NCBI RefSeq assembly: GCF_034190915.1
Contig: NW_026947514.1
Span: forward strand, 6,345,701-6,409,700
Direction of reading: 5' to 3'
Length of the DNA: 64,000 nt
From: Cavia porcellus
Taxonomy: Eukaryota; Chordata; Mammalia; Rodentia; Caviidae
This document shows, one piece after another, positions 10,764 to 22,974 of this stretch (its first letter is position 1; every line of letters begins with the position of its first letter). Both the position numbers and the translations under genes were made by a program. A model generated the notes under the pieces. That model did no database searches. It was not told the DNA's origin and saw nothing but the letters and a program-made list of their open reading frames with translations.

Positions 10764-12640
10764 CTGAACCAAAGGAACTTGGTCTGTTTGTATGATGATG
10801 TTCAGATGGATGTGGCTGCTCCATTATGCATAGATACAGATCAAGTCCCAGTCATAGCCCATGTCTTCTCACCATGAACTTTAGCTGCCCCGTTCCTGAG
10901 AATTATCATGCACTGTTGAAGTAATACTTCCATGTAAATGTGAATAAGTTGAGCTCTGAAAGGCTGTCACATCCTCTGAGCCCTCATCCTCCAATCAACT
11001 CCAAGCTTCGAGTTTGTATGACAGTGGGGCAAATGTGGGCACCAGGAAGCCAGACGGAGGTCACGGTATTACTCACCTTATGGCTCTGCAGACAGACCAC
11101 TTGGGCGATTCCCCACTCCCCACCTCTTGCAGTTGTAGCGAGGGTTGGCTGCTGCAGGTCAGCACTGTGCTGATCCCATGCTGATGGAAATCTTCCTCCT
11201 CCTGCTGCATTTTCCCCTCACTTGGCCACAATGCCAATGACTTTCAGTCAACAGATTACAAATGGTACCCAAGTAGATGTTTAAAAATTGTGGCAGAGTT
11301 TGGACTTATATTCATGCAGTTTACATGAGAGATCCTGTGTGTTGTTGGGCCAGGGTGTGGAGGGGAGACCAGAAATCCACTTTCAGCATCTATAAGGCAC
11401 AGGCTCCAAAGGAAAGGGAACCATTTCTTGGTCTTCTGTTTGGCCAGAAGAAATTGCTGGTCCACCTCATGCTGGATGCTGAAAGCTCTCTGCTCTGAGC
11501 TCCCAGGGAAGAGCAGGTGGTGCTCAGCAGCCCTAGAGCAAGCAGTGGGATGGCCAGGCAGGGGCTGCCTTGAGGAAGCCCATGTTCTGCCTAAAGCACT
11601 CACTGGAGAAAAGCAGGTTTCAAGTCAAAGATAAATGAAGGAATGGTTCCATGATCACGGGTGTGAGAGTGTTGTCTCTAGAGTCACAGCTCAAAGTAGA
11701 AGCTGCAATCATTCAACTGGTGAGGAGCATTCCATTGTGGAAATAATTAAGAAATAATTAAGTTCGTGAAAAGTGCATAAAATGTCAGTCTGAGCCGACC
11801 TTGTTTCACTGACATCTCCCCAAAAGAGGTCTATTGTGAGAAGTGCTACGTATTGTGCCAGCTTTCCAGGAAGAAGATTGAGTTCCTGTGAACTTTATTT
11901 GAATGTGGGTGGTGAGGTTTCAGGCCTTACACATCAGATCCAGTATGCTCACTGGACTCCATGTCCAAGGTCAGTACTGTGGCAGCAGCAAACTCTACAC
12001 TGAGACACTTGGCAAAGGGCCGCCCCTTGTGAATGGGCTCAGTGGAGCTGGGCAGGGCCAAGCCTCCATTCACCAAGTCCAGAAATCTGGTATGGCTCTA
12101 CTGCCACACCCATGTCCCCGATTACGCTGCTTTATATTTCACTTTGTGTATAGCCCACACTTTGAATAGGATGTAGAAATAATGAAGTATAGAAAGATGG
12201 CATCTAAGTAGACATTTAAAAATCACATTGCAGTTGGACATCCAGGAATACCTCAGTTCGCAATCGCTTTGGTTCTTGAACAGAAGTGTTTGTCAACATT
12301 CCGCTTCTGTCCTCAAACTCCACATGAGATGACAAACCTGAACACTGCCCATCCTCCCCAGAATCCTGGGGCAAAGTAAGTTTGTGAACTGAGGTACCGT
12401 GGCACACACAATTTACAAGAGGGATTTGCTGTGTCGCGATTGGGAGGCAGAGACTCATAATCTGGTCTCCCATGCATAAGGTACGGTCAGAAAAATTGTG
12501 AAAGTATTATTTGCTCCCCAAAATGTCTATGCAGTCAGAAGGGGGTATGGAGAGGAGATGCAAGGAAAGGGGTGGACGCCACGAACACACCCCTCCTCAG
12601 CCAGTTTGGAGCAGATAGCTCTTGCAGGAGATATGGCTAA
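10764..12640. other. single-copy sequence, no feature recognised
   Basis: About 1.9 kb with no recognised repeat, RNA gene or coding domain. Open frames are at most ~115 codons and overlap on both strands. Confidence 0.4.
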
Positions 12641-12830
12641 AAAAAATTACAATTTAATTTGGAATAATTTACTACGGTAAAAGACACATTGCCGTGAATT
12701 CCCCTCACAATATCCTCTCTGGCTTTGAATACGCTTATCCCACTGTTCTGGCCACTTTCTGAAGCAGTTCTGGGCGTTCTCTTTCAGGTGTCTTTAGTTG
12801 CATTGCAGCTGCCTCTGTTCAAACTTGATT
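12641..12830 (-). pseudogene. mariner-like transposase C-terminal remnant
   Basis: On the minus strand at about 12,782-12,699 a short open stretch contains 'NCFRKWPEQWDKRIQSQRGY' followed by 'CEGN'. It matches the C-terminal signature of mariner-family transposases: an aromatic residue, W-x(3)-W-x-K-C/R-I, then a G-x-Y-F/C-x-G-D/N end. It is followed by an AT-rich tail as in mariner 3' ends. An in-frame stop lies just upstream, and neither the catalytic D,D34D region nor terminal inverted repeats were recognised, so this is a dead, truncated relic. Identification rests on motif spacing seen by eye. Confidence 0.5.
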
Positions 12831-13779
12831 CAAAACATTGAGCATCACTGTTATTTTGGCTTTGTGGAAGATCCAGGAGTCTCACAGGGGCAGATTGGTA
12901 AATAAGGCAGACAAGGCCACACCGTGGTGTTCCTATGAAGCTGTCTGTCCGTCGGATGGTGCTGAGAACAGTCACCAGTACTTGCATCATTATTCCTTGT
13001 ATTGAGATCTACATGGAGACTCATCTCCATGAGGATGAGGACGAGGACCATGAACCTGGCAGATGCAGCAGAGGCCGCACCAGCTTCCCCCTGGGTGAGT
13101 GCTCACTGAGCCATGTGAGACACCCCACAGAAAGAACTGCACCCTGGCGGGGCTGGACCATCTCTTTGGTTTGGAAGGGGAAAGAAACGAACGGACGTCT
13201 TGGAGGATTTGCATTCTGTACAGAATGCTTAGTGCTTGGCACCCTTTTAATCCTGGGAGCGGCCTCTTCCAAGCACCGCAGACCCCAGAGAGGAATATGA
13301 CTCCGAGGAGTCCACTGGAGTTCAGCAGCGAAGTTGCACCACAGCTCTCCGGCTGTGTGGATTCAGACCAGGGCGCTGTGTGACTGCCTGTTAGGACGAT
13401 CAGGGCAGGGCCCGGATTACCAGGAGCCGCTTAGCAAAGCCACATGAAACGCACTGCCAGCTGGGTTTCCCTTTTCAAAGCCTTTATTAGTACTCGTTTG
13501 CTGTTTGTGTTGTTTCCATCCGCGTTAAGGGGCAGGTGCGTGTACCAGGCACCTCTCAGCTCATTGCCTTCCCCTTCCTTCCCTCCCCTCCCTCTTCTCT
13601 AGACCCTCTTTCCATTTTTTAAAACAAATCTATCTTCTTCTTCCTTATGGCCTCTTCTATTTTTATTTAAAAAAAGAGAAACAGAAAAACGATAGGAATG
13701 GCACAGAATTTCAAAACAATAGTAGGAAATTAACACTAATTAATATATTGCGTAGTTTTCTTAGTAGTAGTTGTTCAGG
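12831..13779. other. single-copy sequence, no feature recognised
   Basis: Open frames of 65-120 codons overlap on both strands with no recognisable domain. A pyrimidine-rich tract lies around 13,565-13,665. Confidence 0.4.
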
Positions 13780-14045
13780 TTACAAGATACAATGGAATAT
13801 TACTTGGTTGTAAAGAAGACTAATCTTGAGGCTTTTATAAGTAATGGAGGCAATTTGAGACCATACTCGTAAGTGAAATAAATCAAACTCTCGTTTGCAG
13901 GTATCGTATTATCTCCCTAGAATAAAAAAAAAATAACTGAAAGAGTAAAAAGATCCAAAATGTACAATAGATATTGTGATAATGAAAGGGAAAACAAGTG
14001 CTCAGAAGGATAGCTATACTGCTAGCCTTTTATTTTGTATAGTTA
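13780..14045 (+). mobile_element. L1 3' end, 5'-truncated
   Basis: The segment starting 'acaatggaatattacttggt' aligns codon by codon with the last ~45 codons of the intact L1 ORF2 found later in this window (its '[11 protein letters not shown]' region), including the shared 'ttgagaccatactc' and 'taagtgaaataaatcaa' strings. Several in-frame stops show it is a decayed copy. An AT-rich 3' UTR follows to about 14,045. Only the extreme 3' end was inserted or retained. Confidence 0.8.
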
Positions 14046-14632
14046 TTTATGCATTAGGTTTTTCATATACAAGAAATTATTGTAACTAAATATGTGCATC
14101 TGATTTATTTCATTTCTATGGTACAGCCACTTTCCTGCAAATGACTCTAATGAATCCTTTGTTAGGGCAGAGTAGTGCTCCCAATCTGGTTCCCCTTTCT
14201 CTTTTTCTCCACCTTTGTGACCAGGACACAATTTCTCCTCTACCCCACAGAACTGTCGCTTACACAGCAGATTCCTGGACGGTCCTGGAAAGCTTGATGG
14301 ATCACTTTTTACCAACAAACCTTACTCTTCTGAACATATTTGAAATGGAAAAGCAAGAACTGAGCAAAAGCACCTCAGAGGGATTTTGAATGGAGAACTT
14401 CTATCCACAAGAAACATCAAAGGAGAATCATGTCCTCCACCTTAAAACAATTTTCTATAGGACAGAATAACCCTGCAGAGAGGTGCAGAAATACAACCCA
14501 TGTTGGGATATGAAGCAGAAACCAAAGTCATCGTGACTTTCTAAACGGAAGGTGCAAAATTCGCATTATTCCAAAATTATCATTGCTGCATTTATCATGA
14601 ATATCTGCTACAAAAACAGAAGAAAAACAGTC
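14046..14632. other. single-copy sequence, no feature recognised
   Basis: AT-rich unique sequence; nothing recognised. Confidence 0.4.
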
Positions 14633-14745
14633 TGCAGTGCACAGCTGTAATCCCAGCACTCAGGGAAGCTGAGGCAGGAGGATCACAAGTTTGAGCTCAG
14701 CCTGGATCACTTATTGAGTTACTGAGACCCTGTCCAAAAAGGGAA
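14633..14745 (+). repeat. B1-like SINE monomer (7SL-derived)
   Basis: Contains the B1/Alu-type landmarks in order: 'ctgtaatcccagcactca', 'gaggcaggaggatcacaag', and 'actgagaccctgtcc' followed by an A-rich tail. No ID unit follows, so it is either a monomer or a truncated B1-dID. Confidence 0.9.
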
Positions 14746-15154
14746 AAATATTCAGTGTATATAAAATGAAAAACATTTTGGAATTCAACACAATTAAGTA
14801 ATACGGCCACTTCAAAAGAAACGCCATGCATGTCAATAGCTTTCCTATATATAGGCAACAATTATTTAGAAAATATGGAAAAGTAAATGGGGAAAAGAGG
14901 TCACCCTGGCAGCAGTGTCTATGCCTCTAGTGTCCACAGAGGGGGCGATGCATGTATCTGAAAAGGACTTGAATAGATGCTTGGTCCCCAGGTCTCGCTG
15001 AGACCCTCTTATATTATTCCAGTACCTCTGTGCTGAGCGTTTCCTCTGATCCAGATGTTCTTCCTTCCAATATTATGATTGGTTGAAAGTTTATTTGCAT
15101 CCACATCAAACACCATCTCAGAAAGAATCCCCTGCATGTCGTGATATTATGATA
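14746..15154. other. single-copy sequence, no feature recognised
   Basis: Unique sequence between the B1 and the next microsatellite. Confidence 0.4.
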
Positions 15155-15170
15155 ATAATATCTATATACA

Positions 15171-15202
<32 letters not shown>

Positions 15203-15335
15203 ATCTTTCTGTCTCTATCTCCATCTCTATCTTATCAACTATATCTGTATCATCTATATCTATGTCTACACCTACATCCACATCTACCTGATCTATATCA
15301 TATCATCTACGTCTATATCATCTATATCTGTACTT
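15155..15335. repeat. (TATC)n microsatellite with degenerate TCTATA flank
   Basis: A pure TATC core at 15,171-15,202 is followed by ~130 bp of degenerate CTATAT/CATCTA units. The gradient from pure to degenerate suggests an old expansion with a younger core. Confidence 0.92.
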
Positions 15336-15693
15336 CATTTCCTTCTCCTGGAACACAGGTCCTAAAGTTCTTGGAGTCTTTGAAGTGGTAAGTTTTACTT
15401 GTTTGTTTATCACGTTAATGAGTCTACTGGTTTCTGGAGGGTCCTAGATAGCCCTAGAGTGGAGGCTGCTTGCCAGGAACTAATCTTTTCATTAGTAAAT
15501 TGCCATTGTCAGTTTCCCTCAACTTGCAAGGAGGGGAGAGGGATGAAGGTTGAGTTGAGCACCAAAGGCCAAAGAAGGAAACCATCACATCTCTATGATG
15601 CAGCTCCACAGCATGGACAAAGTTCCAGACACTGCAGACTGCAGAGGAGTTCCTTGGGGAGCCCCACCCCTCCTGCATATTCTGCCTGATGCA
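15336..15693. other. single-copy sequence, no feature recognised
   Basis: Unique sequence between two TATC-type microsatellites; nothing recognised. Confidence 0.4.
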
Positions 15694-15738
15694 GCTCTCT
15701 CTATCTCTGTCTCTGTCTCTGTCTCTCTCCCTCTATCC

Positions 15739-15780
<42 letters not shown>

Positions 15781-15811
15781 CTATCTCTCTCTCTCCCTCT
15801 CCCTTCCCTCT
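15694..15811. repeat. (TCTG)n(TATC)n(TC)n compound microsatellite
   Basis: TCTCTG units are followed by a pure TATC block (about 15,742-15,782) and then TC-rich units. Second TATC tract within 600 bp of the first. Confidence 0.95.
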
Positions 15812-16184
15812 ACTCTTTGTAATGTCCTTCATAATAGGGCATTACATTCATAATAAACCAAGGAACACAAGGAGTGGTCTTCTCCATCAACCTAGCTGGA
15901 CCTCAGAGGGGAGTTCTGGGCATCTCTGATCTTCAGCCCCAAAGCTGTGGGCTCCCTGCTACTTGCCACGCGTGTCTGAGTAGAATGTGGGTGGTTGAAC
16001 CCTAACCTATGAGATTCTGTGGTCAGCTCACAATGGATGGTGTCAGCTGTAGACAACCCATTGGTGACCACTGAAGAAAACACACGTAAGGAAAATGCCA
16101 CCTACCTGCTGTCTGAGGTGCAGAAAATATTGCACGTGTGTGGCGGCAGGAACAGCAGTGTGGGATTTTGCATCTCTAACACCC
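15812..16184. other. single-copy sequence, no feature recognised
   Basis: Unique sequence; nothing recognised. Confidence 0.4.
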
Positions 16185-16330
16185 ACTGCCACTCAGTACT
16201 TCACCTTAGTCTTTATAGCACTTAACACTATTTCAATGACTTCATTCAATTGTTTGCCTATTTATCATCTATTTCCCTGAAACAAAAGCTCTGTGGAGCA
16301 TGATTCTTTCTGCTCATTTCTCTAGTTTGT
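16185..16330 (+). repeat. L2 LINE 3' end fragment
   Basis: 'ctttatagcacttaacacta' and the following 'tgtttgcctatttatc ... ccctgaaacaaaagctctgtggagcatgattc' follow the conserved L2 3' region ('tagcacttatcac', 'ctgtctcccccactagaatgtaagctccatgagggcagg'). L2 is long extinct in placental mammals. Confidence 0.7.
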
Positions 16331-17589
16331 GAAGAGGCCATACTCAACATACGCATGTTTAATTAAATTTGAAAGCAATAGCACAATCTTATAGAGGCCC
16401 TATGATTTTTGTAAGTCCAAATTCTACTCTGATGTAATACATAAATATAACATTCAAAAATCAAAATTCAAATTAGATAATCTCCACATTGGACTGTGAG
16501 CTTGATAAATAATGAATTCATTTGTGAAAAGAGATACATAAAGAAAAGGGAATAAAGTAATACTCTTACCCTTGGTTTCTTGCTCTGTGGTTTCAGTTTC
16601 TTACAGTCAATTTCAGTGTGAAAATGATAAATGGAAAATTCTAGAGCTAAACTCTTGGTAAGTTTTATGCTAAGGACTATTCTGAGTAGTATGATGAGAT
16701 CTTGTGTTGTCCTACTCTGTCCCATCCAAGGCCTGATTCACCTTTCTGCACCATTTCCACTCTGTATGCATGATCTACCCTTTAGTTACTCTATAGCCAT
16801 CTTATCACATTAGCTGCCTGTAGTATAGCAGTGCTTATGGCCAAGTAAGCTTCATTTTTTACTTCATTACTGTTCCAGGATACAGGTATCCTAGGACAAA
16901 ATGTAAAATACTTTCTCTAAGTGCAAAAGCAATGGTATTTGACCAAATAAGGAAGGAAGAGAAATGTATGTGGAACTTACTAAATTTTACTGTGCCAGTA
17001 AATCCCCTGTGCATGAAATTGTGAAGGAAGAAAAATAAACTCATGTTAATTTTGCTGTTGCCCCTCACCTGTGAACGTTAAAGCCACAAGGCATGGTAGG
17101 TGCTTAGTTAGGACAAAAACAGCCTGAAATCACATAACTCAGTAGTACCAAGCTTCAGGCACCCATGGAAAGGGTCTGGGAACATGTGCACATAGGTACG
17201 GGTACAACTGTACAGACAGCACTTTTTATAGCAAGATAAAATAGGACCACTTCACCAAAAATTGTCAGAAAGCATTTTGTAATTCCATAAAAATGAAAAT
17301 ACCCAAGCACAGTTTCAAGGAGAGATAAGCACTGTTGCAGCCAGCTCATTTGTAGACCATAATACATACAACACAAAGTCTGATGACAAATTGTACAGCA
17401 ATTAGCAGAGATAAAGTATGGGATCCTGTGACAATGCACTGTGACAAGAGGTAGGAAGAACCCTGGCATGACCCCCGAGATTCTTACTGTCTAGTATGGA
17501 TCTGTGCACAATCTCTCTCTCTCCTGCTCTCTGTCCCTCTCTCTCCCTGCTGAGTACTTTTAGAGACAGTGAACACCAGGAATTGTTCA
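16331..17589. other. single-copy sequence, short CT tract
   Basis: No repeat family or gene recognised. A short CT-rich tract is present at 17,510-17,548. Confidence 0.4.
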
Positions 17590-18000
17590 GGTTATCTTTC
17601 TGTTTAGGTTGCTGTATATGACAAAGCTGATGGAATCAGACATGTGAGACTATAGTCCCTAATTAGCTGACTTTGATTGAGTAAGGAGAGAGATTATTTG
17701 GGGCGGGTTTGGTTTGATCTGACGAGACCTTACCATGGCCCAGTCCTTCCTGAAGGTTCATAATATGGAAGGGATGAAGGACGGGGGTTGTGGCAAGGAC
17801 CCAAAAGCAGACTATATGAGATGACATCGATCCTTACTGGCAGCCGTGAGCAAGGCAACAGGACCTCAGTCAACTGGTGGCCAAAAACCTGATTCTACCA
17901 ATACCCCCAGGGAGCGGAAAGCCAATCTCCTCCCAGATGAGTTTCCCAATGGGGACATTTCCATGACACATGGACTTCACCCTGGGGAGGCTAGGAGCAG
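17590..18000 (-). mobile_element. ERVL-MaLR-like LTR, diverged
   Basis: In minus orientation the order of landmarks resembles old MaLR LTRs: on the plus strand 'ggttgctgtatatgacaaag' at the left, a 'cccagtccttcctgaaggttcataatatgg' middle, and 'tttcccaatggggacatttccatgacacatgg' at the right. No clear target duplication was found and boundaries are approximate. Confidence 0.45.
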
Positions 18001-18239
18001 GGGCTCAAGATGCGCTAGGCGTGGGCTTCTGAGCTACAGAGATGTAAGGCCCAAAGGGAGAGCTGAGTTTGCAGACCCAGAAAAGTGAGAACATTGGGAG
18101 AGGGAATAACAAAGTAATAAGCAGCACCGGGAGTTTACGAGCTACGAGGGGACTCCTAGCGTGCTCGGCCATAAAGTACTCTGCAGGAAAATAAATTCCA
18201 GAGCCACTCAGTGATTAGATGGAGAAGTGAAACCAACTG
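18001..18239. other. single-copy sequence
   Basis: Linker between two MaLR-like segments; nothing recognised. Confidence 0.4.
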
Positions 18240-18457
18240 TTATTAGATCATTCGAGCTGCTATAATAAGGTGACATCGACGGGATTGCTATAAACAATAG
18301 AAACATATTTCTTGCTGTGTTGGAGGCTACAAGTCTGACACTAGGATGTCAGCATGCCTGGGCTCCATAAAGGTCTCTTTCTGACTTGAGAAAGACGCTT
18401 TCTTGTTGTGTCCTAACAAGAGTGAAAACCAGGGCCAGGCTCTGATGTATAATTAAC
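18240..18457 (-). mobile_element. ERVL-MaLR-like LTR fragment abutting a satellite
   Basis: On the plus strand 'ttagatcattcgagctgctataata', 'acaatagaaacatatttcttgctg' and 'ggaggctacaagtctgac' follow the reverse complement of the 3' half of MSTB/MLT1-type LTRs. It stops abruptly where the CAC/ATC satellite begins. Confidence 0.6.
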
Positions 18458-19235
18458 ATTATTATCACCATCACCATCATCACCACTACCATCACCACAA
18501 TCATCGCCACCATCACCACCACCATCACTACCATCACCACAATCATCACCACCACCATCACCACTATCACCACCATCACCACTATTACCACCATCACCAC
18601 CATCACCATCACCATCACCACTATCACCACCATCACCACCATCACCACCATCATCACCACCATCACCATCACCATCACCACTATCACCACCATCACCACC
18701 ATCACCACCACCATCACTACCATCACCATCACATCATCACCACCACTGTCACCACCATCACCACCATCATCACCACTACCATCACCACAATCATCGCCAC
18801 CATCACCACCATCATCACCACCATCATCATCACATCATCACCACCACTGTCACCACCATCACCATCACCGCTATCACCATCACATCACCACTGTCACCAC
18901 CATCACCACCATCATCACCACCATCACCATCACCACTATCACCACCATCACCACCATCATCACCACCATCACCATCACCATCACCACTATCACCACCATC
19001 ACCACCATCTTCACCATCATCACCACCATCACCACCATCACCACTACCATCACATCATCATCACCACCATCACCACTATCACCACCATCACCACCATCAC
19101 CACCATCACCACCATCACCACCATCATCACCACCATCACCATCACCACAATTATCACCACCACCATAACCACCATCACTACCATCACCATCACCATCATC
19201 ATCATCATCTTCATCATCGTCATCATCATTGTCAC
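18458..19235. repeat. (CAC/ATC)n trinucleotide-based satellite, ~0.78 kb
   Basis: Nearly every base belongs to CAC, ATC or ACC triplets, with CAT-rich edges. Longer units are visible. A ~47-bp block containing the rare 'atcatcgccac' string occurs at about 18,474 and again 290 bp later, and a block containing 'ccaccactgtcaccacc' recurs with a 101-bp offset. On the minus strand it reads as Met/Val repeats, which is a by-product of the triplet composition and not a protein. Likely length-polymorphic. Confidence 0.97.
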
Positions 19236-20089
19236 CCTTATCAGGACACAGATTCTGTCATTTCAGCTCTGCCTTCATGAACTTCATCATCCCAAAGCCC
19301 ACTTGCTGCTCCTTTCAGTGTAAGAATTTTGAGGGAACAGACACACAACCCATACCACAAACAGTATCTAAAAGATTTGTCTCCCACCTCAGGATAGAAG
19401 CACAATTGTAAAGCATGAAAATAAAAGGAAAAAAACTACAAAGTTCAACAGAGTTGAGTATACAAAGCTGACAACATCTTGAGTATGTTGTAAATCTGGG
19501 CAAATATTTGTCTCAGAGATAATAGGTGACGCTGAGTATTTTTCCTATACAAAAAATGTCAAAAAGAATGTGAAGCATTCATGTGTCAGTGTCTTTTTAG
19601 GACAATATAGAATGAAACACTAACAGCAAGGTTTCCAGATCAAGTATTTCTGGATTGTAAAATGATCTGTGATTTAAAATTTTCTCCGTAGACTATACGC
19701 TTCAGTTTACATTTTCTACAAATGAGTCTGCATTAATGTTATGAGTATATGAAAATAATAATTACATATTATGTGTGATAGTATTCCAATATGTTACGAC
19801 ATAGAGACACTGTGCAATTTAACAGGATCATTTCCATTTGTAAAACTGTAGACACATTTTTTTAAGAATTAAAGATAAAGAAAAATTTTAAAACACAAGT
19901 GCATACACACACTGTGATTACAGTTCTGCACCAATGTTTCAAGCAATTAGATATGTAAACTGGAAGGCAGTAGATGGCCATTAAAATAGGAGATAATTTA
20001 AAACAGTGGTAATGGAAAAATTTGATCTCTTTCAAACTATCTTGTGTTCCTGTATTGTATTTGAAGAAAAATGGGTTACATAGATAGAC
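19236..20089. other. AT-rich single-copy sequence
   Basis: No gene or repeat family recognised. Confidence 0.4.
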
Positions 20090-20141
20090 TGGATGGATGG
20101 ATGGAATGATGGATGGATGGATGGATGGATGGAAGGAAGGA
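20090..20141. repeat. (GGAT)n microsatellite
   Basis: GGAT units with one interruption, ending in GGAA units, immediately left of an LTR. Confidence 0.95.
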
Positions 20142-20162
20142 CAGGCAGGTAGCCTTGTCATG

Positions 20163-20523
20163 TGTATCAGTTTCCTGTGGTCCCTAAAACAAAACGCCAC
20201 AGACTGGGTGGTTTAAACAACACAGGCTGATTTCCTCAGAGTCCAGGAAGCCGGAAGTCAAAGGGCAAAGTGTTGGCAGTGCCGGCTTCTCAGGGGCTTC
20301 TCACCTGGGCATGGTGATGGCATCTTTTATCTGCATCTTTCCACAGATTCTCTCTTCTTATGAGGACACCACGTGGCCCTGGGGTAGAGCCCACCTGAAT
20401 TGCCTCATTTTAATTCGAGGATCCCTTTAAAGTCTCTACCGCCAAGTGTGCTCATATCTGAGGTACTAGGCATTAGGACTACAACAGGGAAATCTGTGAG
20501 AGATGTAAGCCAGTCTGCCCCTA
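20163..20523 (-). mobile_element. MLT1-type MaLR solo LTR
   Basis: On the plus strand the element begins 'tgtatcagtttcctgtgg' and continues with 'agactgggtggtttaaacaa', 'tccaggaagccggaagtcaaag', 'ctcttcttatgaggacaccac' and 'gagcccacctgaatt'. These are the landmarks of an MLT1/MSTA LTR read backwards. MaLRs are non-autonomous class III endogenous retrovirus relatives; no internal sequence is attached. The right boundary is approximate. Confidence 0.85.
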
Positions 20524-22974
20524 AGATCACTGGAGAATAGATCCTTCTAAGTGCAAGAACAACATTCAGCTGGGAATCTCCCTTTCCAAAATGTGTCCTT
20601 ACAAAGAGAACTTTATTAATGTTAGCCTTAACTTGGGTCTTTCAGCTTTAATTTTATCAAGTGATAAATATAACTGTGGCCTCACATACTGTAAGACTTA
20701 AATAACAGGGTAATGAAGGAAGCTGGGGTGTGATGCCTGGTGGACTCCTGTAGCTTTATATGACCTTGGCCTGCCTCTTAAACGTGCTTGAATTCCCACC
20801 CCAGAAGCCAAGTCAGTCAGTCCAACAGCTCCCAGTCTTCCAGCTCATCCAGGAGATCTATCCACGTATCCACCTGCGCAACTGCCCCAGTGACCAGTTT
20901 CCTGTGGGTTGCTACCCCAGTGGTTACCTTTCTTGACTTCTCCCCAAGGCTCCCTCACCCCTCTCGAGGGGAGCAGAATTGCCAAGGTAACCCCTTGTCA
21001 GTCACAGCATGGGGACTGCATGGGACCTGTGTCTGCTGCTCCAACGCACCAACTGGAACTCCCCAAGGAACCTGCCAGGGGCTACCCTGCATTCCATTAA
21101 GGCTGTGACCTCAGGTCTGTCTCACTCTCATCTGCTGATTTAGCACACATGAGTGCATGTGTATCCATCTGCGCATGTCCGGGCTGGCTCTCCACTTTCT
21201 GTTGGTCTCACCAGGCAGACCGTCTTCTTCCCTTTGGGCTCTGTAAACAATAAACTGCCTCTGCGATCCCATGGGTTCTGTTGGAAAACCTCCTCTGGTT
21301 CTCAGCTGAGCCCAGCACCTGTCCCTGGCCACCTTCCAGAGCAGGGCTGTCCTAGAGAGTGACTTTCTCAGTGAGAATAAAGCAGACACCGGGTAGATAA
21401 GAGCACACGGTGTCTGCGAGGGTAACCAGCGTCCTGGGGATGACGCTTAGACCTCGATCAGCTGCAGGGAGAGAGTGTGGCAGGAAGGCTTCATCCTGAC
21501 CTCCAGGACACTGCAGGGGTGGCCGGAATGTGTGGCCACTTTCATGAAAGAAACCTGACAACCAAATTAGAGCCATGCATGACACTGGTGCCCGGGAGCC
21601 CTGAGCAGCTCTTGCACCCTCTCCACCCTTCATCAGGCTTCTCAGCTCTTCCCCACTGCCCAAGTAGCGGGAGAGACAAGTTCTTAAGTGCAGCAAGGTT
21701 TTCCTTATTTTTGTTCAAGAACAACAATGATGTTGATCTTTCCTATAGCCGATCTATGTTTATGATAAGAAAACAGTTTGGAGTCCTCCTGATGGAAACT
21801 CCCTCTGGGAAAACAGGCCCAGCCACCAAGTCTTCATAAACATGCGGTTGTCTTCCCTCTGTTTCCCCAGATGCAGACTTCAGATGGAGACTCACAGAAG
21901 CCCTCAGAGACACAAGACCCACTGCTTCTCTGCAGTGCTAGAATTGCTCACAGCGGGGCTTCTGAACGGGAACAAGAGAGAAAAACTCCAGCCGTGGACT
22001 GGGATGGCAGAATTACTGAGAAGAAAGGGGAAAAAGCATTTTAAAAAACCCAAAACACCCAACAGGCAGCAGCAATGCCAGAAAGACAAGTAACAGATGG
22101 ACAAATAGAATAGAAAGCAAATGCCAAGGACAAGACGAGACAGCAGCCGAGTTGGACAACATTACCAAAAAAGCTTGTAAACTAGTCAGATTGAACCAAT
22201 GGGAAGCGCGTAAGGGACCTCACTGTGGGGGCAGAGCTTGGGGAGGAGAAAGCTGTCTGAGGGACACGTGTGTACCTGCTTCTCAGAGCTATGGGCTTGC
22301 CATGGTACTCAGGAGGCCGCAGCTCCTGGGTTAGGAGTTGGAAAGACAACCAGTCTTGAGGGTGACCCTGAGCTGGGTTTTTCTCTGCTAAGCATGTGCT
22401 TCATTCCAGTGCTCCTGCAGCCTCATCCAGGGCGTTGCTAAGCCCTGCACACTGCCGATGGCCAGCCCAGGAACACAGCAGCGCCCATGCCAGTGGCAAT
22501 GATGTTACTCTGATGAGCCTCGGCTGCACACCCGCAGCGGAAGTCCTTGGTGGGTTTGTGACGTGGTTCATCAGTAGTCGTTCATATAAACAAAGGATTT
22601 GCTTTCTCTTCAACCATCCGCTCCACTGGTTCTGTTTAAGCATTGACTGATGAACGAATCTATTTCACTGCCGAAGGATCAGCCAGGCAAATGCCTTGAA
22701 CTCTATGCTTTCGAAGCGAATGCACTATAGGACTGGTGAGATCGGGAGATGCAGATTCTGTTAGTGGCCAAGTCTGACCTCTAGTCTATTTTTAAAGGTC
22801 TCCAAAAAGAGAATAAGGCAAGAACAAAGAAAGAGGAGTACGGGACAGAAACCAAAGGAGGCTTGTGAATTCTGAACTTTGTGTTATCTGGTGCTTCATG
22901 GGAAAGATCCTTACCAACTCCTGAGTGCCTGGGAAGGGGCCACTGCTCTTCAGAGGTGTGCCCAAGTGTGGGGT
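20524..22974. other. single-copy sequence, no feature recognised
   Basis: About 2.4 kb of mixed-composition sequence. Many 60-120 codon frames overlap on both strands; none resembles a known protein. No SINE or LINE recognised. Confidence 0.4.

Noticed and set aside
18349..19235. Minus-strand Met/Val repeat proteins
   Set aside because: Direct by-product of the CAC/ATC triplet satellite; low complexity with no flanking gene structure.
18458..19235. Possible CRISPR-like array
   Set aside because: The periodicity is a triplet microsatellite with variant copies, not constant repeats with unique spacers, and the genome is mammalian.
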